The notes under the pieces were generated by a model. It did not search any database and was not told the origin of the DNA. It was given only the letters and a program-made list of their open reading frames with translations. Positions 48,051-56,152 of a stretch of 64,000 nt of DNA are shown here, in pieces (position 1 is the first letter of the stretch; each line of letters begins with the position of its first letter). The position numbers were made by a program, and so were the translations under genes. Source of the DNA: [Clostridium] aminophilum DSM 10710 (GTDB taxonomy: Bacteria > Bacillota > Clostridia > Lachnospirales > Lachnospiraceae); contig NZ_KL543982.1 in assembly GCF_000711825.1 (NCBI RefSeq), positions 92,426 to 156,425 on the forward strand, written 5' to 3'.

Positions 48051-49349
48051 ATGAATTTCAAGAAATTTACAGCATTATCACTCACCGCCGCCATGGCAGC
48101 ATCCATGGCCGCATGCGGAGGATCTTCTTCCACCGCCACCACAACGGCAGCTGCACAGCAGCCGTCCGAGTCTGCAGCAGAGACAACGGCGGCCGCTTCC
48201 GCAGAGAAGAAGGATTATTCCGACTACACCATCCGCATCTATTCCAACTCCAACTCCACCGAGCGCACCACATGGCTCATCAAGGAAGCGGAAGACGCGG
48301 GATTCAAGATCAGCATCGACGATAACTCTGTTATCTCCGGCGATACCGCAGCCGTTCAGGCAGCCAACGAGAAGAAGGACGGCGACATCGTCTTCGGTCT
48401 GAACGAGACCAGATGGTCCCAGATCATCGGCGGCGAATACGAGAACTTAAAGCTCGTGGACTGGGCTCCGTCCTGGAAAGACAAAGTCGGCTCCTACAAA
48501 TTTGACAACGCGGCATACGGCCTGGTTGTTCAGGGTTCTCTCCTTCTGTACCGAACCGATGACCTCGGAACCAACGGCAAAGAGCTCAAGTTCGACCACT
48601 GGGCGGACATGATGGATGCCGGCTACAGCTGGTACCGTCAGAACAAGGTCGGCGGAACCACCAACACCAACATCAACAACTCTCTTCTCTACGCATACGT
48701 TGATCCGAGTTCCCCGGCCGGCGGCATTTCCGTTGACGGATGGAAGATGCTGTGGAAATACTGCGCAGACGGAAAGTTCTCCTCTGACGACACCTACAAA
48801 TACGGCTTTGACCCGCTGAACAAGGGCGATGTGGCAGTATCTTCCTTCTACACCTCTTCCCTCTACGGAAAGATCGATGCGGCGGCAGAAAACTCCGACA
48901 AGCCGTTAAAGGGCACCACAAAACCGGAGAACTGGGCACTGGCAGATGTCAAGGACGGCGTATTCTACATCGCAGAGTACATCGGCGTTCTGGACAAAAA
49001 GGATCGTACCCCGGAGCAGACCGAGGCAGTCAAGGCATTTGCTGACTGGTTCGGAAGCGCTGATGTTCAGGCTGCATGGGGCGAAGAATTCGACTCCTTC
49101 CCGTGCAACGAGGACGCAGCGAACACCCTGTATCCGGACGGCATTCCGGCGCTCTACACACAGCCGAACATGGCCCAGCAGACGGTTGACGGCATGACCT
49201 ACGCCGAGTATGCTTCCAAGCACAACGCAGAGTGGACCAACATCGAGACCAACCTCGGCTACTTCTGGGCAGATGCAGCCGGCGCAGCAAAAGAGCCGGA
49301 TTGGGACAAGCTTGACTGGGCTACCCTGACACAGAAGAAGGGCAACTGA
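48051..49349 (+). CDS. ABC importer solute-binding lipoprotein (cassette 1)
   Basis: A 432-residue extracellular binding protein. Its signal ends in a lipobox (SMAACGGSSS, Cys at about 22), followed by an Ala/Thr-rich linker to about residue 60. The remainder is a two-lobed binding fold (IRIYSNSNSTERTTWLIKEAEDAGF) related to the iron/thiamine/phosphosugar group. Start set at the ATG at 48051 behind GGGAGG. A terminator at 49437 lies between it and the transporter genes. Regulation is probably by the adjacent two-component system. The substrate is unknown. Confidence 0.88.
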   Translation: MNFKKFTALSLTAAMAASMAACGGSSSTATTTAAAQQPSESAAETTAAASAEKKDYSDYTIRIYSNSNSTERTTWLIKEAEDAGFKISIDDNSVISGDTAAVQAANEKKDGDIVFGLNETRWSQIIGGEYENLKLVDWAPSWKDKVGSYKFDNAAYGLVVQGSLLLYRTDDLGTNGKELKFDHWADMMDAGYSWYRQNKVGGTTNTNINNSLLYAYVDPSSPAGGISVDGWKMLWKYCADGKFSSDDTYKYGFDPLNKGDVAVSSFYTSSLYGKIDAAAENSDKPLKGTTKPENWALADVKDGVFYIAEYIGVLDKKDRTPEQTEAVKAFADWFGSADVQAAWGEEFDSFPCNEDAANTLYPDGIPALYTQPNMAQQTVDGMTYAEYASKHNAEWTNIETNLGYFWADAAGAAKEPDWDKLDWATLTQKKGN

Positions 49350-49367
49350 TCCCTCGAATGAAAGAAC

Positions 49368-49419
49368 AAAGTCCGCATGAGGACTTCGGCTCCTCGTCCC
49401 CTCTTTCCGGAGGGGATCC
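49368..49419 (+). repeat. Single unit of repeat family B
   Basis: About 52 bp aligning with the first unit of the array at 5927: AAGTCCGCATGAGGACTT hairpin, CGGCT, CCCCTC-TTTCC-GGAGGGG hairpin, then ATCC. Roughly four in five positions match. Confidence 0.65.
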
Positions 49420-49436
49420 TGACGGACCGTGTGAGA

Positions 49437-49466
49437 CGGCGGGCGCAGATGCCCGCCGTTTTGTGT
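49437..49466 (+). terminator. Intrinsic terminator after the solute-binding gene
   Basis: A perfect 8-bp GC stem CGGCGGGC / GCCCGCCG with a 6-nt loop and TTTTGTGTTT. Its U-tract is shared with the start of the palindrome at 49458. It would limit ATPase and permease transcription relative to the binding protein. Confidence 0.85.
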
Positions 49467-49508
49467 TTCATAGGAAATTTCTCCGAAATTCCCTATGAAA
49501 CACAAAAC
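49458..49508. repeat. Palindromic element C, copy 1
   Basis: 17-bp perfect arms GTTTTGTGTTTCATAGG / CCTATGAAACACAAAAC around a core containing AAATTTCTCCGAAATTCC. A second element with the same core but different arms is at 52812-52864. Confidence 0.75.
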
Positions 49509-49690
49509 GCCCCGCGGACTTTGTTCTCTGAAAAGCCTCCATGGAAGGCATTTTGCCGCATCCCGAAAGAGCCTTTTGAGAATGTTTTCGGTCCGGAACC
49601 ATCCGGAGCCATCCGCAAACTTCCTTCCATGGAAGCTTTTCCCGAACCAGCAAACGGATATGACTAATACCAATAGTAGGAGAACCATCT

Positions 49691-50764
49691 ATGTCAATGA
49701 TCGAATTAAAGAATATCGTCGTAAAATTCGGCGATTTCACGGCACTCCGTGACATCAACATTCAGGTTCAGGAAGGAGAATTCTTTACCTTCCTCGGGCC
49801 GTCCGGCTGCGGAAAAACCACCACGCTCCGGACCATCACCGGTTTTATCGAACCGGCAGAGGGCCGGGTCTTTGTCAATGACCGCGACATCACGAATGTC
49901 CCCATCGAACAGCGCAACGTCGGCATTGTCTTCCAGAGCTATGCGCTCTTCCCGACGATGACCGTATATGATAACATCGCCTTCGGTTTAAAGCTCAAGA
50001 AACTCTCCAAAACCGAGATCGCCGAAAAGGTGCGCACCATCGCGAAAAAAGTCGATCTCACCGAAGAACAGCTCGGCAAGGCGGTTTCCCAGCTTTCCGG
50101 CGGACAGCAGCAGCGTGTCGCCATCGCGAGAGCTCTGGTCACCAATCCGGCCATCATCTGCATGGACGAGCCCCTGAGCAATCTGGACGCCAAACTCCGC
50201 GTCCAGCTCCGGAATGAGCTAAAGAAAATGCAGAAGGAATTCGGCATCACGACCATCTACGTCACCCATGATCAGGAGGAGGCCCTGACGCTCTCCGACC
50301 GCATCGCCGTCTTCAACAAGGGCGTGGTGGAGCAGATCGGAACTCCGAATGAGATCTACAATCACTCCAAAAGTGAGTTCGTCTGCAACTTCATCGGCGA
50401 CATCGATCCGATCGAGCCGCAGCTCGGCAGGCGAATCGCGGAAACGATGCAGGCGAATCCGACCGCTTATCCGCCGGAGCTTCCGATCCTCAGCACCTCA
50501 GACCGCAACTACATCCGCCTCGAGCGTCTTCACGTCAATGTGCCCGCAAAACCGGGCCAGCTGGAGATCCCGGGCGTCGTGGAAAGCATGGAATACTATG
50601 GTCTCTACATAAAGTATTATATTCATGCCGAGGGTCAGACTGTCAAAGTAATCGAGAAAAATGACGGAATCAATATCTATGGAGCCGGAGAACATGTCCA
50701 TATTGTTCTCGATCCGAAGGATATCATGTTCTATAAGCCGACTGATTATTCCGAAAATATGTAG
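49691..50764 (+). CDS. ABC importer ATP-binding protein (cassette 1)
   Basis: A 357-residue ATPase of the FbpC/PotA type. Walker A GPSGCGKTTTL near residue 37, signature LSGGQQQRVAIARAL, Walker B ICMDEPLSNLD, and H-loop VTHDQEE. The C-terminal ~110 residues are an OB-like regulatory domain (TOBE type). AGGAG lies upstream and the permease follows 38 nt after the stop. It energises import of the solute bound by the preceding lipoprotein. Confidence 0.95.
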   Translation: MSMIELKNIVVKFGDFTALRDINIQVQEGEFFTFLGPSGCGKTTTLRTITGFIEPAEGRVFVNDRDITNVPIEQRNVGIVFQSYALFPTMTVYDNIAFGLKLKKLSKTEIAEKVRTIAKKVDLTEEQLGKAVSQLSGGQQQRVAIARALVTNPAIICMDEPLSNLDAKLRVQLRNELKKMQKEFGITTIYVTHDQEEALTLSDRIAVFNKGVVEQIGTPNEIYNHSKSEFVCNFIGDIDPIEPQLGRRIAETMQANPTAYPPELPILSTSDRNYIRLERLHVNVPAKPGQLEIPGVVESMEYYGLYIKYYIHAEGQTVKVIEKNDGINIYGAGEHVHIVLDPKDIMFYKPTDYSENM

Positions 50765-50802
50765 ACAGTCCGGTTTATTCCGAACAGACTGGAGGAAATG
50801 AT

Positions 50803-52761
50803 ATGAATACTGCCAAAACGAATTCCATCACGACCGATTACATCGTCCGGATGGTCGGCATCGCATTTTTTGCCTACCTTTTCTTCGGCTTTATGCTGAT
50901 GCCGTGTCTGAATACTCTTTCCAGCATCTTTCTGACGAAAAATGCCTCCGGCGAGATCGACCCGTTTGCGGTAATCCGGTTCTTCCTGGCCGGAAGCATG
51001 GGCAAATATGTCTGGAATGCTTTAAAGCTCGCGATCTGTCTGGTCATAACCGTCAATGTCGTCGGCATCAGCCTGGTGCTCCTGACCGAATACTTTGACA
51101 TCAGGGGATCCAAAATTCTGCGTCTCGGATATGCGACGACGATGATCTATTCCGGAATCGCACTCGGAACCGGATACCTCTTCCTCTATGCCCAGGACGG
51201 CGTGGTGACCGGTTTTCTCTCACAGATTTTTCCGAATATGAACACAGAATGGTTCACCGGATTCCGGGCCGTTCTCTTCACCATGACCTTCGCATGTACC
51301 AGCAACCATATGCTTTTTCTAAGAAACGCAATCCGCGGGATCGATTACAACACGGTGGAAGCGGCCCGCAATATGGGGGCAAATCCCTTCCAGGTTCTGG
51401 TCAGAGTAGTCATGCCGACTCTGATTCCGACCCTCTTCTCACTGACCATCATGACCTTCATCACCGGTCTCTGCGCCATGAGTGCCCCGACCCTGATGGG
51501 TTATGACACCATCAATCCGGAGATCGTCCGTCTGGCCGGTTCCTCCGTTGCGGACGAATCCTTCCCGCAGGCAAGAGCAGCGCTCCTGTCCATCATCCTC
51601 GCCTGCTTCACCATTGTCCTGCTCACCGTGCTCTCCGCCTACGAGCGGCGCGGCCATTACCTCTCCGTCTCCAAGACGAAAGCCCGGCTCCAGAAGCAGA
51701 AACTCAACAACAAGGCGGTCAATGTGCTCATGCACATTTATGCCTACGTACTCTTTGTCATCTACATGATGCCGGTGGTAATGATCGTCATCTTCTCGTT
51801 CCAGACCTACTCGGCTGTCCGCAACCGCCAGCTCGACCTGACACAGTGGACCACCCTGAACTTCTTCGGAACCGCAGATTACGAATACATGACAAACCGC
51901 GGAAAATACAAGACCAGACCGGGTTCCATCTCCGGTGTCTTCAGCAACGAGGCAACGCTCGGCGGCATTAACCTCAGCTTTATCCTGTCTGCTCTTGCGG
52001 CAGCCATCGCCTGCGTCATCGTCGTTGCGGCCTGCACCTATATCTTCAACAAATACCATAAAAAACTCGGCATCATCATGGAGTACGCCCTGCTCTTCCC
52101 GTGGTTGCTTCCGACCATTCTGATCTGCTATTCCTACCGGACATTTTTCAACAGTTCCGATGTATGGTATGTCGGCTTCCAGAATCTCTACTTCGGAAAT
52201 AATGTCCGGTTCCTCCTGGTCATGGCCTACATCGTGACGAAACTTCCCTTCTCGCTGCGAATGGTCAAAGCCTCGTTTTATGCGATCGATGAGGAACTCG
52301 AAGATGCCGCCAAAAATCTCGGTGCATCTTCCATCTACACCTTTATGAGAGTAAAGCTTCCGATCATTCTGCCGAGCGTTCTCGCGGTATTTGCGCTGAA
52401 TTTCAACGCACTCTTTACCGAGTACGATATGTCGGCGACTTTCGCCAGCACGCAGGCCACCTCCTACGCCATGATCATTCAGGCGATGACGAGAGAAGAA
52501 GGCCTCTACGGTTACAACATCAACGCATCCGGCCGCCGGTGCGCTTCCACCGTCTTCATCATGATCATTTCCGGCCTGATCCTCTATCTGGTCTACGGCG
52601 TCGGCGCGCGGGATCTCGGTGAAAGACTGGAGGCAAAAGAAAAGAGAAAGCGCCGGATCGCGAAGTTCACCCGGTTCTTTGGATTTTCATCCGGAAAGTC
52701 TTCCGAGAACCGCGTTGAAAAGATCGAAACAACGTCGGAGCAGAAAAAATCAGAAATCTGA
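50803..52761 (+). CDS. ABC importer permease, fused dimer (cassette 1)
   Basis: A 652-residue membrane protein with two binding-protein-dependent permease domains in series, about 12 helices in all. Each half has the EAA loop that docks the ATPase: VEAARNMGANPFQVLVRVVMPTLIPT near residue 187 and LEDAAKNLGASSIYTFMRVKLPIILPS near 498. This fused form is typical of FbpB/AfuB importers of iron(III), thiamine or phosphosugars. GGAGG precedes the ATG. The Lys/Arg-rich tail after residue 605 is cytoplasmic. Last gene of the cassette. Confidence 0.93.
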   Translation: MNTAKTNSITTDYIVRMVGIAFFAYLFFGFMLMPCLNTLSSIFLTKNASGEIDPFAVIRFFLAGSMGKYVWNALKLAICLVITVNVVGISLVLLTEYFDIRGSKILRLGYATTMIYSGIALGTGYLFLYAQDGVVTGFLSQIFPNMNTEWFTGFRAVLFTMTFACTSNHMLFLRNAIRGIDYNTVEAARNMGANPFQVLVRVVMPTLIPTLFSLTIMTFITGLCAMSAPTLMGYDTINPEIVRLAGSSVADESFPQARAALLSIILACFTIVLLTVLSAYERRGHYLSVSKTKARLQKQKLNNKAVNVLMHIYAYVLFVIYMMPVVMIVIFSFQTYSAVRNRQLDLTQWTTLNFFGTADYEYMTNRGKYKTRPGSISGVFSNEATLGGINLSFILSALAAAIACVIVVAACTYIFNKYHKKLGIIMEYALLFPWLLPTILICYSYRTFFNSSDVWYVGFQNLYFGNNVRFLLVMAYIVTKLPFSLRMVKASFYAIDEELEDAAKNLGASSIYTFMRVKLPIILPSVLAVFALNFNALFTEYDMSATFASTQATSYAMIIQAMTREEGLYGYNINASGRRCASTVFIMIISGLILYLVYGVGARDLGERLEAKEKRKRRIAKFTRFFGFSSGKSSENRVEKIETTSEQKKSEI

Positions 52762-52811
52762 CCGGAAGGTGACATCTTCCATTTCCGCAGCATGCGCATC
52801 TTCGCAGATCG

Positions 52812-52864
52812 TTTTGTGGTATAGGGAATCCGGAATTTCGGAGAGATTTCCTATACCACCAAAA
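52812..52864. repeat. Palindromic element C, copy 2
   Basis: Arms TTTTGTGGTATAGG / CCTATACCACCAAAA (one bulge) around a core whose reverse complement is AAATCTCTCCGAAATTCC, nearly the core of the 49458 copy. It lies just ahead of a terminator. Confidence 0.7.
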
Positions 52865-52900
52865 AAGCTTCGCCGGGTTTATCCCGTCGAAGCTTTTTTG
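52861..52900 (+). terminator. Terminator after ABC cassette 1
   Basis: AAAAAAGCTTCG / CGAAGCTTTTTT stem around an inner CGGG / CCCG stem, with a T-run on both strands. The convergent HAD gene ends at 52973, so it may serve both. Confidence 0.9.
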
Positions 52901-52972
52901 GTCTTACCGAATCTTCAAACACCTGTCTTTTTACCTGTCTCCGGATCCGAATGCGCCGTTCCCCGCGATTCT

Positions 52973-53608
52973 TTACCTCTCTTCCGCAACCGCAATGCCT
53001 CTTTCCCGCATCTCTCTGCGGAGTCTTTTCGCATCGCCGTAAAAGACGATCCCCTGCATGCCGGTGATTATCGCGCCCTCAATATTCCACGGCGCGTCAT
53101 CCACAAACAGTGATTCCTTCGGAACCAGCCCGAAGTGCGCGCAAAATGCCTCATAGATCTCGTGCGACGGTTTCATCAGTTTCCAGTCCGCCGAGATAAA
53201 TTTCCCGTCAAAACAGTCCGATGCCGGCAGGCGATCAAAAAACTCATGCACATGCGACGATGCATTGGAGAGCAGATAGATCCGGTATCCGTTCTTCTTC
53301 AGTTCACGGACAAGCTCCTCCATTCCCGGAATCTTCGGACTCCAGAGATTCCACCATCCGGTTACCGCCGTGCGGACATTTTCATGCAAATGCTCCGGAA
53401 GCCGGCGGCACGCAGCTGCCACCACATCGTCATCGCTCAGGATGCCACGGTCTGCCGCCGTCCACTCATAACCGCAGAAGGTCTCCCGCACGAACCGCTC
53501 TGTTTCATCCTCCGGAACACCTGCTGCCTCCGCAATTTTCTCAGGGTTCCAGTCGATCAGCGTTCTTCCCATATCAAACACAATATTTCGAATCTCCGGT
53601 ATTGCCAT
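52973..53608 (-). CDS. HAD superfamily hydrolase
   Basis: A 211-residue phosphatase-like protein of the haloacid dehalogenase fold. Motif I is VFDMGRTLIDWNPE, motif II YLLSNASSH near residue 110, and motif IV VDDAPWNIEGA near 165. The size and helical cap suggest a small-molecule phosphatase, often one acting on sugar phosphates. The motif I pattern DMGRT has Gly where classical enzymes have a second Asp, as in YihX-like members. Start set at the ATG at 53608 behind AAGGGGA. It is the last gene of the minus-strand run from manA. Confidence 0.85.
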   Translation of the reverse strand: MAIPEIRNIVFDMGRTLIDWNPEKIAEAAGVPEDETERFVRETFCGYEWTAADRGILSDDDVVAAACRRLPEHLHENVRTAVTGWWNLWSPKIPGMEELVRELKKNGYRIYLLSNASSHVHEFFDRLPASDCFDGKFISADWKLMKPSHEIYEAFCAHFGLVPKESLFVDDAPWNIEGAIITGMQGIVFYGDAKRLRREMRERGIAVAEER

Positions 53609-53656
53609 AACGTCTTTCCCCTTTCCCATTTATCTCTCAATCCATGAACGCCTGAT

Positions 53657-54781
53657 TCATCCGTTCTTTACAAGCAATAATTCTTTTAAAAGCGGTATCC
53701 TGCCGCCGATTTTTGTCACTGCAACCGAAATCACAAAGGTCAGCACCGTCACAAGAAGGCATTCCGCCTCCAGATTCCGCCACAGTCCCATTTGCCGGAG
53801 AAGTACGCCGATCACCATCACATGCATCAGAAACACGCCGAAGGAATGCACTGAAATGTCGGTCACGGTCCGCCGGAGGATCCCGGTCTGCGGCAGCCGG
53901 CAAAGAAGCAGAAATGCACAGCTTCCCAGCACCGGCATGATAAAGAACGTATACCAGACATTGTAGTCATAGTTCGCCTGCAGAATCCGGATTTGGATCC
54001 ATACCGTAAAGACAGTGCTCACGGCAAATGCCGCCGTCACGCCCATCACAGACCACGCGTGCTTCATGATGTTCTCCAGTTTCCCGCGGTATCGCCAGAA
54101 GCAATATCCAAGAACAAGATAGAAGCCGTAGTAATCTCCGCTGAAATTCAGATCAAGCTGCAGTTCCCTCAGATTCCACGGATGCACATGGAAGACATCC
54201 ATCAGGAGGTTGGCACTCTCCAGACAAAACCGGTACAGATACACCATCCCCAGCAGAAGGGCAAGGATTTTCCCTTCCATCTGCTGCACGCCCATCGCCA
54301 CAAACGGCAAAAACAGATATACTCCGAGAATCATTGGAATGTACCAGCCGTGGGGCATTCCCTCGTATTCGAGAAAAAGTGCTCTGCGGAACCATTGCCC
54401 CACCCGGAACGGAGTCTGCAGCCACCAGACCATGTACGCCTCATAGATCAGGCACCACGCTTCCCATGAAACCAGAAGCGGAATCAGATTGTGACGGTAA
54501 AACCGGCGGATTCTCTCTGCGTCGTATTTCCGCGGCAGAAGAAGGTATCCGGACAGAAACAGGAACAGAGGCACGCCTAAGCGTCCTGCCGTAAAGAGCC
54601 CTATGCCAAAAAGCCGGCGAAGTCCGCTCATCCGGGCAATCCCGTCCGGGTGTAGCGGAAACATCAGCTGAACCGTGTGATTCAAGACGACGAGAAATGT
54701 CGCCGCCGCGCGAATCCGGTCCAGACACTCATTTCGGCCGCCTGCTGTCTCCGTCTTCTGTTTTCGTTCCAACTCGTTCAT
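53657..54781 (-). CDS. Membrane acyltransferase (acyltransferase 3 family)
   Basis: A 374-residue membrane protein with about 10 helices. The N-terminal pattern ECLDRIRAAATFLVVLNHTVQL has the conserved histidine of PF01757. These enzymes add acetyl or other acyl groups to surface sugars, peptidoglycan or lipids. Start set at the ATG at 54781 (MNELER) with AGGAT upstream; 29 more in-frame codons up to 54868 are Lys-rich and lack a good site. Context with manA and polysaccharide genes fits modification of a surface glycan. The target is unknown. Confidence 0.87.
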   Translation of the reverse strand: MNELERKQKTETAGGRNECLDRIRAAATFLVVLNHTVQLMFPLHPDGIARMSGLRRLFGIGLFTAGRLGVPLFLFLSGYLLLPRKYDAERIRRFYRHNLIPLLVSWEAWCLIYEAYMVWWLQTPFRVGQWFRRALFLEYEGMPHGWYIPMILGVYLFLPFVAMGVQQMEGKILALLLGMVYLYRFCLESANLLMDVFHVHPWNLRELQLDLNFSGDYYGFYLVLGYCFWRYRGKLENIMKHAWSVMGVTAAFAVSTVFTVWIQIRILQANYDYNVWYTFFIMPVLGSCAFLLLCRLPQTGILRRTVTDISVHSFGVFLMHVMVIGVLLRQMGLWRNLEAECLLVTVLTFVISVAVTKIGGRIPLLKELLLVKNG

Positions 54782-54931
54782 ACCAATCCTGCCATTCGTT
54801 TCTTTTTGTTTCTTTTGTTTTTTTATTTCTTGTTCGTTTCCTATTCCGGGCCCCCGTTTAATGCTCATCCCGTTTTCGACGGGCCATTCCGAACCAAATC
54901 CGTATTTCGTTCCGGAGTTTGTTTTTGAGGG

Positions 54932-56059
54932 TTACACATAGGATACGATCATCGTCATATCTCCGCTCGCAGCCAGATCTCCGAATCCGCTCGGGACGAT
55001 AAAATGATCGCCCGCTTTTACCCCGCGTCCGCAAATCCGGCCCGTGCCCTCGATTATATCACACAGCAGGAAAGAATCGTTGTTTTTCCATTTTTCATCT
55101 GCAATCCTGACTTCATCTGCGTCATCGGTTTTATCCGCCGCTACGGTTTCATCCACCGCGTCAGTTTTATCTGCCGCACCAGTTTCCTCCGCCGCTTCGA
55201 TTTTATCCGCGTCATCGGTTTCATCCGCCGTATCCACAGCATCCGTCTCATGTTTCGTCCGGATCGTCCATTTTTCCACCGTAAACGTCTCACTGTCCAC
55301 AAGAATCTGCCGTTCTCCCCCCGGAATGTGGACCGGTGACTGCCTCGTCTCCGTCAGCGACTGCGGACATGTGATCACGTCTTCTGCTTTTTCCAGATGA
55401 AGCTCCCTCGGCTTCCCGTTCTGCAGCCGGTCATAATCATAAAGCCGATAGGTCAGATCGCAGCTTTGCTGCACCTCCAGAAGAATCGTCCCTTTCCGGA
55501 TCGCGTGCACGGTTCCGCTGGGAATATAGAAAAAATCCCCCTTCTTAACAGGCCGCACACAGAGAAGATCACTCCACCGTTTCTCCGCGATCATTCGCTT
55601 CAGTTCCTCTTTCGACCGGGCATGGTGCCCGATGATGATGTCCGCATCCTCCCGGCAGTCCACGACATACCAGCATTCCGTCTTTCCCCGGCTTCCATTC
55701 TCATGTTCCCTTGCGTAGATGTCATCCGGATGCACCTGAATGCTGAGATCATCCCCCGCATCGATCAGCTTGATAAGAAGCGGAAAAGAATCGTCGTGCT
55801 CCCGCTCCGGTTCCTCCTTCTTCCGGCCGAACAGCTCCCCGTGCTCCCGCCACAGCTCCGCCAGCGTCATCCCGGCGTATTCTCCGTCTGCAACCACACT
55901 TGGCCCGGCCGGATGACCCGAGATCACCCACGCTTCCCCCGTATGGTCACCCGGAATGTCATACCCGAACCGGTCCCGGAGCGCGGTTCCGCCCCATAGA
56001 ACCTCTTTCAAAAACGGCTTCATGAAGAGAAGCGTTTTCCTGCCTGCCATCTGCATCAT
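54932..56059 (-). CDS. manA: Class I mannose-6-phosphate isomerase with acidic repeat insertion
   Basis: Interconverts mannose-6-P and fructose-6-P; a zinc enzyme. It begins LFMKPFLKEVLWGGTALRDRFG as expected. Metal ligands are Gln and His in QVHPDD, Glu in KTECWYV and His in GTVHAI (about residues 109, 111, 128 and 185). Unusual is an insertion at about residues 272-322: roughly eight hexapeptides of the type TDAVDE or TGAADK, strongly acidic, between two strands of the C-terminal domain. Start is uncertain: 56059 has GGAAGG upstream; a GTG at 56083 and an ATG at 56023 are alternatives. Follows the ABC ATPase gene. Confidence 0.9.
   Translation of the reverse strand: MMQMAGRKTLLFMKPFLKEVLWGGTALRDRFGYDIPGDHTGEAWVISGHPAGPSVVADGEYAGMTLAELWREHGELFGRKKEEPEREHDDSFPLLIKLIDAGDDLSIQVHPDDIYAREHENGSRGKTECWYVVDCREDADIIIGHHARSKEELKRMIAEKRWSDLLCVRPVKKGDFFYIPSGTVHAIRKGTILLEVQQSCDLTYRLYDYDRLQNGKPRELHLEKAEDVITCPQSLTETRQSPVHIPGGERQILVDSETFTVEKWTIRTKHETDAVDTADETDDADKIEAAEETGAADKTDAVDETVAADKTDDADEVRIADEKWKNNDSFLLCDIIEGTGRICGRGVKAGDHFIVPSGFGDLAASGDMTMIVSYV
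55094..55246 (-). repeat. In-frame 18-bp tandem repeats in manA
   Basis: About eight degenerate 18-bp units encoding acidic hexapeptides (TDAVDE, TVAADK, TDDADE). No stop codon or frameshift arises, so the length varies without breaking the gene. Confidence 0.75.
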
Positions 56060-56104
56060 ACTGAAAACTACCTTCCCAAACACATTCCATCAAACGACAT
56101 GATA

Positions 56105-56148
56105 CAAAAACGGACCGGCACTCCCCAAAAGTGTCAGCCCGTTTTCCG
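56105..56148 (-). terminator. Terminator-like hairpin between ABC cassette 2 and manA
   Basis: AAACGG / CCGTTT outer pairs and CACT / AGTG inner pairs, followed on the minus strand by TTTTTG. Internal mismatches weaken it. Confidence 0.5.
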
Positions 56149-56152
56149 ATCC

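Noticed and set aside
48051-50764. Iron(III) uptake system as the default label for cassette 1
   Set aside because: The family is often annotated for iron, but the HptARS-like context argues for another ligand; left open.
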